Shown: positions 34,107 through 42,426 of the stretch, piece by piece | How the letters are laid out: each line of letters begins with the position of its first letter | Position numbering within the stretch: position 1 is the first letter of the stretch | DNA from: Nitrosomonas sp. | GTDB lineage: Bacteria; Pseudomonadota; Gammaproteobacteria; Burkholderiales; Nitrosomonadaceae | Length of the DNA: 54,769 nt | Direction: 5' to 3' | NCBI GenBank assembly: GCA_028577615.1 | Contig: JAJSDU010000018.1 | Coordinates: 1 to 54,769 of the forward strand | The notes under the pieces: model-generated | The model's database searches: none | Told to the model about the DNA's origin: nothing | The model's input: the letters and a program-made list of their open reading frames with translations, nothing else | Translations under genes and position numbers: made by a program

Positions 34107-35795
34107 ATGCAAAAACGGTGGATGCAAGACGCTTATTATTTTTTCGTCGCGGCGGCGGGTTTACTCGGCAGTTCAGCTGTCATGGCCGAAGCTATTCAAC
34201 CGCATTGTGCTTATTTACCGATCGATATCAATCAATACGGCAAACAACCCTTCAAGAATCCTCCCGATATCCGGGCGCAGAACGGCAGCCTTGACACCAC
34301 CATGACCGTACAGTACACCGATGCCGGAACCACCACGCTCGGCGGCTGTCCGCTGAAACTGCGCACTTACAACGGCCAGCTGGTCGGACCGACATTGCGC
34401 GTCGGCCAGGGCGACGTGATCAATCTGATGCTGAAAAACCGGCTGCCCGTGGAAACACCGAATGAAATCCAGGCGCAGTTCGAGCAGGAAAACCGGAATG
34501 CTTACCTCAGTACCACGCCTGCGTCATTCAACACCACCAATATGCATTACCACGGCATGCACGTATCGCCTGTCGGCAACAGCGATAATGTGCTGCTGGC
34601 GATTCCGCCGCAAAGCGATTTTCGCTATGAAGTAAAAGTGCCGGCGGATCATCCGGTCGGTTCCTACTGGTATCACGCGCATGCGCATGGCTCGACGGCG
34701 ATTCAGGTGGGCAGCGGCATGGCGGGCGCGCTGATCGTCGAAGACAATCCGGAAACCATACCCGCAGCGCTGAAAGCGGCCAACGCCAACGAGAAAATCT
34801 TTGTATTGCAAACGATCCTGTATGACCAGCAGGGCGAACTCAATAACATCACCAGCCTGTTTCCCGGACCATCGGACCCCACACCGGAAAATTGTAAAAA
34901 TCAGGGTGCGATGGATACCTGGCAATGTTCGCGCCGCCATATCACCATCAACGGGCAGATCGTACCGATCATCACCATGAAGCGCGGCGAAGTACAGCGC
35001 TGGCGGCTGATCGACACCGCATTCCGCGAATCGATTTTCTTTGCCGTCGAGGGGCACGACCTGCATGAAATCGCGCTGGACGGCAATTATCTGGGCCGCG
35101 TCGATACCTGGAAAGCCGGCACTCCGATTGAACTACAATCCGGCTACCGCAGCGATGTGCTGATCAAGGCCGGCATGAAATCCGGCGACTACCGTATTAT
35201 CGATCAGGCCGCATCGAGCAGGAAATCGCTGCGCCAGATCAATGAACCGGAGAATCTGCTCGCCATTCTCAGAATCACTGAAGAAACGGATGACATGACA
35301 CTGCCGACCAGCGAGGAAATGGCGGCGCTCGCGCCATTCGGCGATCTTGATCTGCGCAAGGAAGCGGTGGGCGTGCAGGAAGTCGCCTTCAAGCTCGGCC
35401 AGGATGTTAAAGGTGAAAAAAACTATTTCCAAGTCAATTACCGCGCGTTCAATCCGAATCACGCACGCCAGCTTCAACTCGGCGCGGTAGACATGTGGTC
35501 GCTGACCACGGTCGGCGATCCGGCGGCCATTCCAAATCCCATACCGCCCACACCGCATGTATTTCACATTCACGTCAATCCGTTCCAGTGGGAACGCACC
35601 GGTCCGGACAGCAAGCCGCAGCTGGTCTGGAAAGATACGCTGCTGGTGCAGGGTCCGGCGGTAACCAATGTCTACACGCAATACCGCGATTATATCGGGC
35701 AGTATGTGCTGCATTGCCATATCCTGGATCATGAAGATCTGGGCATGATGGAAGTGCTCGAAGTGGTGAATACACCGGTCGCGCACGCGCACTGA
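34107..35795 (+). CDS. Multicopper oxidase (laccase-like), exported
   Basis: A 562-residue protein from ATG 34107 (RBS AAAAGGAAT); an earlier ATG at 34053 would spoil the signal peptide. Residues 1-28 form a signal peptide ending near VMA-EA. Copper motifs appear in order: HYHGMHVSP, SYWYHAHAHGS, HVFHIHVNPFQW and the C-terminal YVLHCHILDHEDLGMM, which supplies type 1, 2 and 3 copper ligands with a Met axial position. The enzyme oxidises phenols or metal ions with reduction of oxygen to water. It is the first gene of a plus-strand cluster; tyrosinase starts 20 bases on. Confidence 0.9.
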   Translation: MQKRWMQDAYYFFVAAAGLLGSSAVMAEAIQPHCAYLPIDINQYGKQPFKNPPDIRAQNGSLDTTMTVQYTDAGTTTLGGCPLKLRTYNGQLVGPTLRVGQGDVINLMLKNRLPVETPNEIQAQFEQENRNAYLSTTPASFNTTNMHYHGMHVSPVGNSDNVLLAIPPQSDFRYEVKVPADHPVGSYWYHAHAHGSTAIQVGSGMAGALIVEDNPETIPAALKAANANEKIFVLQTILYDQQGELNNITSLFPGPSDPTPENCKNQGAMDTWQCSRRHITINGQIVPIITMKRGEVQRWRLIDTAFRESIFFAVEGHDLHEIALDGNYLGRVDTWKAGTPIELQSGYRSDVLIKAGMKSGDYRIIDQAASSRKSLRQINEPENLLAILRITEETDDMTLPTSEEMAALAPFGDLDLRKEAVGVQEVAFKLGQDVKGEKNYFQVNYRAFNPNHARQLQLGAVDMWSLTTVGDPAAIPNPIPPTPHVFHIHVNPFQWERTGPDSKPQLVWKDTLLVQGPAVTNVYTQYRDYIGQYVLHCHILDHEDLGMMEVLEVVNTPVAHAH

Positions 35796-35815
35796 TTGAA
35801 CAATCGGGAGAAACC

Positions 35816-38038
35816 ATGAATGCCAAACAGAAGCTGTCGCGCTTTCAGCGCGTGCAGCAGATACTCGACGACGCGCAGGGCAAGTGTATACCGGATTACC
35901 AGGGACTTGGCGCTTTCTGGCGGGATTTGAATATGTTCAAATCAGCCGAACTGTACGGACAGCGACTGATCGCGCCTGAACCGGATCAATCCGGGCAACC
36001 GTCCAATCATTCCGGCGGCAGGCGTTGTTGCGGTAGCGACGGCACCGACGCATCCCTGGGCGCGGATGAATCGGCGCTGAATCAGGCGCTGCTGACCAGC
36101 GGCAGCAATCAGCCGGCTGGCGATTGCTGGCCGACCGGCGGCAGGAATCCCGCCAGAATCACTGCGAGTGGTATTGCGGATAAAGGTGATGAGGCCGCAT
36201 CTTCAGCATCATTGCGCAGCGACCGGTCGGGATTGATCAAAGGACTGCGCGGACAGTTTCCATTCGACGGCACGCAGTTTCCGCCGCTGTTGTGGCAGGC
36301 GCAGAAACCGGTCAGCCCAGCCGATATCACTTTCATCGCCGCCTGGATCGACGACGGCTGCCCGGAAACGGATGATGCCGGTAGCCGTGTAAAGTCGGAT
36401 AACGTTGTTCTGGCGCACGATGGCGCGGTTTTATCGAGCGCAACCCTGCGCGCACTGGCCAGGGGTGATGCGCTGCATACCGTGTCGAAACAGCACAGCA
36501 GTGAAATCAGTAACGCAGTGCAGGGTCTCCAGGTGAGAAAGGAGGTCAGCACGCTGTCCGCGCAGGAGCTGTCGCTGCTGCGCGAGGCGCTGGGCTGCAT
36601 GTATACTTACGATCCGCATATCTTCGATGAGCGCAGCTTCAACTACTGGGCGCGCATTCACACCGATTCCTGCCAGCACGGCTGGGAACAGTTTCTGCCG
36701 TGGCACCGGCTGTATCTGTATTTTTTCGAACAGACGCTGCAGGATTACGATGCGCGCATCACACTACCCTACTGGTCGTGGAGCGATTACGCCGACGTCA
36801 ACCGCAAAACTTATGATACCGAACAACTGGACATCGGCGTGCTGCCGGATGCGTACGGCTGTTTTCTGGACAGCGCCGGACTTGCCACGCTGATGGACAG
36901 CAGACTGTTCACCGACACCGAGCTCGCCAATCTCGCCAGATTACAGAAAGCCGGGACGGTGTTCAATTCCGGTCTGCGCTTTCTCAAAGCGGCAAAAATT
37001 GACTATGCGCTGCAACTGCGCGAAGGCAAAGCCGTCTGGTCCGACAAAGTGGCGGCGATCTATGCCGAACTGCGCCGCGCCAATCCGCTGTGGTTCCCGA
37101 ACCGCTGGCCGGGTTCCATCGGCGCCGCGACGCATTACCCGACTGCCGCGGATGTGCAGCTGCTGCTGTCATCGAAAAACTGGAACCAGTTCGGCGGCGG
37201 TCCCGAGTACGATCACCATTTCGGCTGGCTGGAAGAAATGCACAATGGTATGCACAATTTTTCCGGCGGCCAGAATCCGGTCTTTCTTGCGGCGAACAAA
37301 GCCATCGGCATCGACACTCCCGATCCACAGAACATCTACAATCCGAATTACGGTTACATGACCGATAACCGTGTGACGGCCTTTGATCCGGTTTTCTGGG
37401 CGCACCATTCGAATGTCGACCGGTTGTGGGCCGTCTGGCAGGAATTGAATCCGGGTCTCGATCCCGAAGATCTGGACGGCATTCTGCCGCCGTGGTCGAT
37501 GAATGTCAGCGACACGCTCAGCACGCGCAAGCTTGGCTATGAATATCTGCGCGACACCTATCACTATCCGGTACATGCGCAACAGGGACTGGTAAGGTTC
37601 AACGCGGAAAAAGCCGGCGTAAAGCCGCAGGTGCTCGATACGCATCGCAAGGCGGAAATCCGGTTGCACCGCATGCACGTCGCCAATCTGTTCAATGCCG
37701 TCATCCGCGTATTCCTGAATGCGCCTGACGCCACAGTCGAGACGCCGGTGGACAATAATCCGCATTATGTCGGTCAGGTAACGACGTTTCATGGGTCATG
37801 TTACGGCGGCCCTGGGCATTGCGATAAACCATTACCGAAAACACGCCGTTTTGACCAGCGCCCGTTAAATCATCACGAACCGCGCAATTTCCGCATTGAT
37901 GCGACCGACGCCGTGCAGCGCATGTTGGCGCTTGGCGAGAATGACATCAGCGTGCATCTGGTGGTGATGGGGCTTGACGGCAAACCGATCGATGACGCGG
38001 TGTTTATCGACGGTATTTCGCTCAATTTCATGGATTAA
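35816..38038 (+). CDS. Tyrosinase-family type 3 copper protein with extra N-terminal domain
   Basis: A 740-residue protein. The CuA site has His282, His288 and His297 (in HGWEQFLPWHRLY), and the CuB site has His476 and His480 (EMHNGMHNF) and His530 (FWAHHSNVDRLW), so both copper sites look complete. A C-terminal region (about 600-740) has the beta-rich look of a shielding domain. The first 250 residues are additional. They include a Ser/Gly/Asp-rich low-complexity stretch with CCGSDG (about 65-110) and a segment FPPLLWQAQKPVSPADITFI with AAWIDDGCPE just after, resembling c-type cytochrome-like domains but without CxxCH. No signal peptide is seen. It would hydroxylate or oxidise phenols to quinones. 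Confidence 0.88.
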   Translation: MNAKQKLSRFQRVQQILDDAQGKCIPDYQGLGAFWRDLNMFKSAELYGQRLIAPEPDQSGQPSNHSGGRRCCGSDGTDASLGADESALNQALLTSGSNQPAGDCWPTGGRNPARITASGIADKGDEAASSASLRSDRSGLIKGLRGQFPFDGTQFPPLLWQAQKPVSPADITFIAAWIDDGCPETDDAGSRVKSDNVVLAHDGAVLSSATLRALARGDALHTVSKQHSSEISNAVQGLQVRKEVSTLSAQELSLLREALGCMYTYDPHIFDERSFNYWARIHTDSCQHGWEQFLPWHRLYLYFFEQTLQDYDARITLPYWSWSDYADVNRKTYDTEQLDIGVLPDAYGCFLDSAGLATLMDSRLFTDTELANLARLQKAGTVFNSGLRFLKAAKIDYALQLREGKAVWSDKVAAIYAELRRANPLWFPNRWPGSIGAATHYPTAADVQLLLSSKNWNQFGGGPEYDHHFGWLEEMHNGMHNFSGGQNPVFLAANKAIGIDTPDPQNIYNPNYGYMTDNRVTAFDPVFWAHHSNVDRLWAVWQELNPGLDPEDLDGILPPWSMNVSDTLSTRKLGYEYLRDTYHYPVHAQQGLVRFNAEKAGVKPQVLDTHRKAEIRLHRMHVANLFNAVIRVFLNAPDATVETPVDNNPHYVGQVTTFHGSCYGGPGHCDKPLPKTRRFDQRPLNHHEPRNFRIDATDAVQRMLALGENDISVHLVVMGLDGKPIDDAVFIDGISLNFMD

Positions 38039-38055
38039 ACCTGGAGCAGATCAAC

Positions 38056-40239
38056 ATGCAAACGTTTAAGATTCATCCTGCAATTGGTTGCGCGCGTATC
38101 GGCAACAGCGAGGAATTTTATCTGGCCCCTGAGCAAACCGGCGCACTGCCGATCGAATGCGACGCGCAGGGACGCGAAATCACCGACCAGAACGGCACGC
38201 CGGTGCGCGTCAGTCAGTTCAAGGAATCCGGCAATCCGGGACGTATCAAGCGTCAGGCCGCGCGCTTCCGCATTTTCGTGTATGACGAAAACCAGCTGGA
38301 CAGCAGGCGTGAATTGAAAATCGGCGACAAGTATCAATTTCAGCTGAATACGTCGACAACCGGACCGCAGCTGATCGAAGGCACGGTTGTCGATATTGCA
38401 TGGACGGTTCATCTGGCGAATAAAAAAGCGTCGTGGTACGCGTTCAGCGAAAACAACGGCATGCACGGTTACGGCCCGGATCATCCGCTGCGCAACCCCG
38501 AAGTCACTCAACCGGACCGGCGGCGGCAGCTGATCATCGATCCCGGCCCGCGCACGGTTTCCGGCGATGATGGCAAGGCATCGTTTGCAAAAAACGATGG
38601 CAGCGCCTATCCGCAGAGTTTTCCGCCCGAAGCTATTCAGCCTTACAGCATCACCACGCTCGGTGAAATGATGACCAACGAAGATGACGCGCAACACCGG
38701 CGCCTGATCGTGCTCGGCGGCTACGGCCGTTCCGGCTACAAAGGCGCGGACGGCAATACGATACCGGTGATCAGCAGTTACGCCAACAACGATGGCTGGT
38801 ATGACGATGTCGCCGATGGCCCGGTGCGCGCACAGATCAAGTACAGTTACATTCATCTCTACACCGATGCAACCGGCAAACCGGTGCGCAAAAAACAGTT
38901 TGCGTTTTATGACGTGGATGCGCCCGCCTGGCTGCTGGTGGGCTATCCGTCATATGCGCCGGAAATCGAGGACATGATCACCATGGACGAAGCGATTTAC
39001 GATTTGTCGGTGCGCCATTTCGCTTTTGATCCGGCGGTATATGGCGTAGCCCCTTTCGACCGCCGGAGCAACCAGCCGGGAACCGCTGCGGATTGGTCAG
39101 TGTGGCGCAACAACGCCACGTACAATCCCGATTATTATCCGCGCTTCTTCCGCGATATCTGGCCGATCTTCAAGCGGCCGGATGTCTATCGTTACACGCT
39201 GGATTTCGACATGTTTACCGGCGGCGATCCGCACAACACTGGCACGGGCGGCAATCTGAGCAAGACGGTGTTGTCGCAGCCGCCCCAAAATGGTATCGAT
39301 CCCAACCGGCAGCACCGCGAGTTTATCTATGCGATCATGCGCAAGCAGGGACAGGAAAATCTCTACACCGTACCCGGTGATTTGAGCGAACGCGACCGTA
39401 ATTCCACCGCCGGGCCGCGCCTGATGCCGATGCTGAACGGCAACAATCCGATAGACAACACCACGCCGGACAAATTTCTGCGCATGACCGATACGCAGCT
39501 GTTTTTCCTCAAGCAATGGCGGGATGGCAAGTTTATCAATGAATGCGCTGAATGGGAGGAAGGCAATGCTTCGTGCGACAATCCCCGGGCCGATCCGCCG
39601 GAAACCGGCGAATCGATTGACCGCGGCGTGCTGGGCAATGTGCTCGGCGGCGCATTCTGCCCCGGCGCCGAAGTCGGCTGGATCATGCTCAATCCGGCGA
39701 TCTACAGCGCGCCTTACCGCATCCGCCAGGCCGCGTATATCGCTGGTGGACTCAGTATTCCAGCGCCGATCGCGATCAAAGACGGCAGTCAGGCGGATGA
39801 CATTGCCCGTGGCATGGAACCGGGCGATCTGACCAAATACATGGGACTGCCGTGGCAGGCGGATTTTCATGAATGTACCGATCAGAACATCAACGTCACC
39901 TACGAACTATGGAACACCATTTATCCGGCCAGCACCGGCGATCCGGTCAAGCAGAATATCGCCTATAACATACCGTGGTGGCCCGGCCATCGGCCGATGG
40001 TGGTGCAAAAAGCCAGCGGCGGTCAGTATTACTGGGCGTCGGGCATTCCCGACAATCACGCAGGCGGCGTACAGATGGTGCGTGACTGGGTCAATCTCGG
40101 TTTTGTCAAATTTGATCCCAATGACGGCAATCCGGGCTATTATCAGATCGAGCGCAACGATCGGGCGCTCGGACCGCAATTACAGCCCGGACAGGGAACG
40201 CTGGGCGGAGCAATCACGGAGGAAACAGACAATGACTGA
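38056..40239 (+). CDS. LodA/GoxA-like CTQ quinoprotein amino-acid oxidase
   Basis: A 727-residue protein with the family N-terminus (FKIHPAIGCARIGNSEEFYL) and no signal peptide. LodA of Marinomonas forms a cysteine tryptophylquinone from Cys516 and Trp581 (recalled). Here Cys535 (GGAFCPGAEVGW) and Trp600 (GLPWQADFHEC) lie the same 65 residues apart, so the cofactor can probably form. Relatives oxidise L-lysine or glycine with release of ammonia and hydrogen peroxide. The residue four before the Cys, recalled as Asp in LodA, is Gly here. It lies 17 bases after tyrosinase and overlaps the next gene by 8 bases. Confidence 0.86.
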   Translation: MQTFKIHPAIGCARIGNSEEFYLAPEQTGALPIECDAQGREITDQNGTPVRVSQFKESGNPGRIKRQAARFRIFVYDENQLDSRRELKIGDKYQFQLNTSTTGPQLIEGTVVDIAWTVHLANKKASWYAFSENNGMHGYGPDHPLRNPEVTQPDRRRQLIIDPGPRTVSGDDGKASFAKNDGSAYPQSFPPEAIQPYSITTLGEMMTNEDDAQHRRLIVLGGYGRSGYKGADGNTIPVISSYANNDGWYDDVADGPVRAQIKYSYIHLYTDATGKPVRKKQFAFYDVDAPAWLLVGYPSYAPEIEDMITMDEAIYDLSVRHFAFDPAVYGVAPFDRRSNQPGTAADWSVWRNNATYNPDYYPRFFRDIWPIFKRPDVYRYTLDFDMFTGGDPHNTGTGGNLSKTVLSQPPQNGIDPNRQHREFIYAIMRKQGQENLYTVPGDLSERDRNSTAGPRLMPMLNGNNPIDNTTPDKFLRMTDTQLFFLKQWRDGKFINECAEWEEGNASCDNPRADPPETGESIDRGVLGNVLGGAFCPGAEVGWIMLNPAIYSAPYRIRQAAYIAGGLSIPAPIAIKDGSQADDIARGMEPGDLTKYMGLPWQADFHECTDQNINVTYELWNTIYPASTGDPVKQNIAYNIPWWPGHRPMVVQKASGGQYYWASGIPDNHAGGVQMVRDWVNLGFVKFDPNDGNPGYYQIERNDRALGPQLQPGQGTLGGAITEETDND

Positions 40240-40678
40240 TGCTGCAAACGGCGTGCCGCCCATTCTGGTTGGCACCTGGACTTACCGGAGTTTCCTGAGT
40301 AATCCCGACGTCAATGCCGACTTTGATACGCTTGAATTCGGCCGCGGCAATATCCGTATCGACCCGGGAGCGATGCAAACTTTCTCTGGCTTGATTTATG
40401 GACCTGGCTGGGAATTGAAACTGAAAGGATCAATTGTCTACGGCAATCCGTTCAGTATACGTTTCCAGGGTATGGGCATCGTCGGCGGCGCGCAGTGGAT
40501 TTACGATTACCAGGGTTATCTGATTCCGGACTGGCCGAACGGCATTGACCAGCGGCCTGCGCTGGTCGGCTCGATTGTCCGCACCATTCCTCACCCAACC
40601 GGCCCGAATGGCAAATCCACCGCTCCGGCAGGCGAGGTAGCGCAATGGATTGCCGTCAAACAGGACGAAGACCGCTGA
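40232..40678 (+). CDS. Small conserved protein of the LodA cluster, unrecognised
   Basis: A 148-residue protein from ATG 40232, which overlaps the end of the lodA-like gene by 8 bases. It has VGTWTYRSFLSNPDVNADFD near the start and alternating strand-like segments (LKLKGSIVYGNPFSIRFQGM, then QWIYDYQGYLIPDWPN), so it may be a small beta-barrel of the lipocalin or calycin kind. No signal peptide, cysteine or metal motif is visible. Its position between the quinoprotein and flavoprotein genes suggests an accessory or substrate-binding role, but I do not recognise the family. Confidence 0.72.
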   Translation: MTDAANGVPPILVGTWTYRSFLSNPDVNADFDTLEFGRGNIRIDPGAMQTFSGLIYGPGWELKLKGSIVYGNPFSIRFQGMGIVGGAQWIYDYQGYLIPDWPNGIDQRPALVGSIVRTIPHPTGPNGKSTAPAGEVAQWIAVKQDEDR

Positions 40679-40682
40679 TTCG

Positions 40683-41864
40683 ATGCGCCAGCGCTTCGAT
40701 GTCATCATTATCGGAGCTGGCATCGCAGGCTGCGCGACAGCCCTGGCGCTGCGGCAGCAATTACCGCACCTCTCGGTATTATTGCTGGAGCGCAGAACAA
40801 ACACGCCGCAATCCTTCCGCATCGGTGAAACACTGCCACCGCAGGCAATGGCGCTGCTCCAGCAACTGGGTTTACTGACGCAATTCCGCCTGCGTGACGA
40901 CGTGGTCTCGCTGGGCAACCATTCCGCCTGGGGCAGTCCGCAACTCAGCGAAAACCTGTTTCTGTATTCCTGCTACGGCCACGGCTGGCATATTGACCGC
41001 GCGTCGTTTGACAGCTGGATGGCGCAACAGGCCGAGCGCGCAGGCGCGACCATTCTCCATGACGCCACGGTAACCGGCGCACCGGCATATGACCGACAGC
41101 GATGGCATCTGAGCATCAAACAAAACGATCATGCAGCGCGCGGCGTTGAAACACCGGTTATTGTCGATGCCAGCGGCATGGGCGCTTTCTTCAGCCGCAA
41201 CCGGAATATCAATATGGTTTCGCACGACAAGCTGATCGGTATTTTCCGCTACTACCAGACCAGCGACACCAGCATCGGGGATAAAAGCCATGACAGTTAT
41301 ACTTTAGTGGAAAGTTGTCCATACGGCTGGTGGTATTCCGCCGGATTGCCGCATGGCCGACGGGTAATAGCACTGATGACGGACAGCGACCTGTCGCGCA
41401 CTGAAAACCTGTTACATGAAACCGCCTGGCGCGAAGCATTACTCAGCACACATCACACCTGCAGACGATTTATACATGCCGAACCACTGACATCACTGCA
41501 AATCAAACCGGCACACAGCCAGAAACTCGAACGATTCTGCGGCCAGGGCTGGTATGCTGTGGGCGATGCGGCCTCGACTTTTGATCCGCTATCATCGCTG
41601 GGCATGTATAAGGCGCTGCGCCACGGATTGCTGGCTTCCTACGCAATCCGGGACGATCTGTTGAAGAAAACCGGAGCGCGCGAAAAGTATCAACATATAC
41701 TTAATGAAGAATTCAGGCATTATCTGTACATGCACCAGCAGTATTACCGGATTGAACAGCGCTTTGCGAATGCACCGTTCTGGCAACGGCGGCAGCATAC
41801 AGCAATTTCATCTTATCCTTCCCGGAATGATTGTGACGCTGTCATGGATAATGGTTTTCCCTAG
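40683..41864 (+). CDS. LodB-like FAD-dependent oxidoreductase (CTQ maturation factor)
   Basis: A 393-residue flavoprotein from ATG 40683, 4 bases after the previous stop. The FAD-binding Rossmann motif is IIIGAGIAGCATALAL near the N-terminus; LLLERRTNTPQSFRIGETLP is typical of the halogenase/geranylgeranyl-reductase branch; the second FAD motif is YAVGDAASTFDPLSSLG. In Marinomonas, LodB of this branch is needed for tryptophan modification in LodA, and goxB does the same for goxA. The adjacent lodA-like gene supports this role. The usual two-residue halogenase WxWxIP motif is absent. Confidence 0.85.
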   Translation: MRQRFDVIIIGAGIAGCATALALRQQLPHLSVLLLERRTNTPQSFRIGETLPPQAMALLQQLGLLTQFRLRDDVVSLGNHSAWGSPQLSENLFLYSCYGHGWHIDRASFDSWMAQQAERAGATILHDATVTGAPAYDRQRWHLSIKQNDHAARGVETPVIVDASGMGAFFSRNRNINMVSHDKLIGIFRYYQTSDTSIGDKSHDSYTLVESCPYGWWYSAGLPHGRRVIALMTDSDLSRTENLLHETAWREALLSTHHTCRRFIHAEPLTSLQIKPAHSQKLERFCGQGWYAVGDAASTFDPLSSLGMYKALRHGLLASYAIRDDLLKKTGAREKYQHILNEEFRHYLYMHQQYYRIEQRFANAPFWQRRQHTAISSYPSRNDCDAVMDNGFP

Positions 41865-41947
41865 AGAAATACAATAGTTTCCCCCATTCTTTTTCAAGAT
41901 TGACTCACATAAGATATCCATTGATTGATTTACTAGGCGTATATACC

Positions 41948-42358
41948 ATGAAGACAGTAAATTCTATTGTAATTTCATCTATTTTCGCTCTATTGATCTC
42001 ATATCTTGCCATGCATGCTTCAATTTTCTTCCACCATAACGAGTCTGGATTCAGTCATGAGACATTAGCGCGCCAGTATGAAAATTTGACCAGAGAAATG
42101 CAGGACAAAATACATGAGCAGGTCAATATTTTAGAGTTATTAAATAACAAATCGCTTCATTTCAGTTTCTTCGAGAAAAATGAGCAAAACATCGAAAATT
42201 ATATCTATAGAGAAATTCAACGTTTTGAGCAAACAGTAGTTGAATATTCAGATAAAGCCGCTTACCACCATGCATTGGCGACAAAACAAAAAGATATCTT
42301 CTGTTATCTGGCAGCGGTTCTGATCATCATCAGGTTACCACTCTCATATGTAACCTAA
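41948..42358 (+). CDS. Small membrane protein with coiled-coil, unrecognised
   Basis: A 136-residue protein from ATG 41948 (an in-frame start at 41900 is also possible). It has an N-terminal hydrophobic segment (about 5-27), a long polar helix (about 35-110) rich in Glu, Gln and Asn with coiled-coil character, and a second hydrophobic segment near the end (about 117-134). The gene is much more AT-rich than its neighbours. It could be a small sensor-like or structural membrane protein; no family is recognised. It lies 83 bases after the flavoprotein gene and probably is not part of that cluster. Confidence 0.5.
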   Translation: MKTVNSIVISSIFALLISYLAMHASIFFHHNESGFSHETLARQYENLTREMQDKIHEQVNILELLNNKSLHFSFFEKNEQNIENYIYREIQRFEQTVVEYSDKAAYHHALATKQKDIFCYLAAVLIIIRLPLSYVT

Positions 42359-42426
42359 GGCTTTATCCTGGAAAGAAAATCACCATAAATCCAGTACATC
42401 AAAGTTAATAAACAAGGGCAGCTGTA

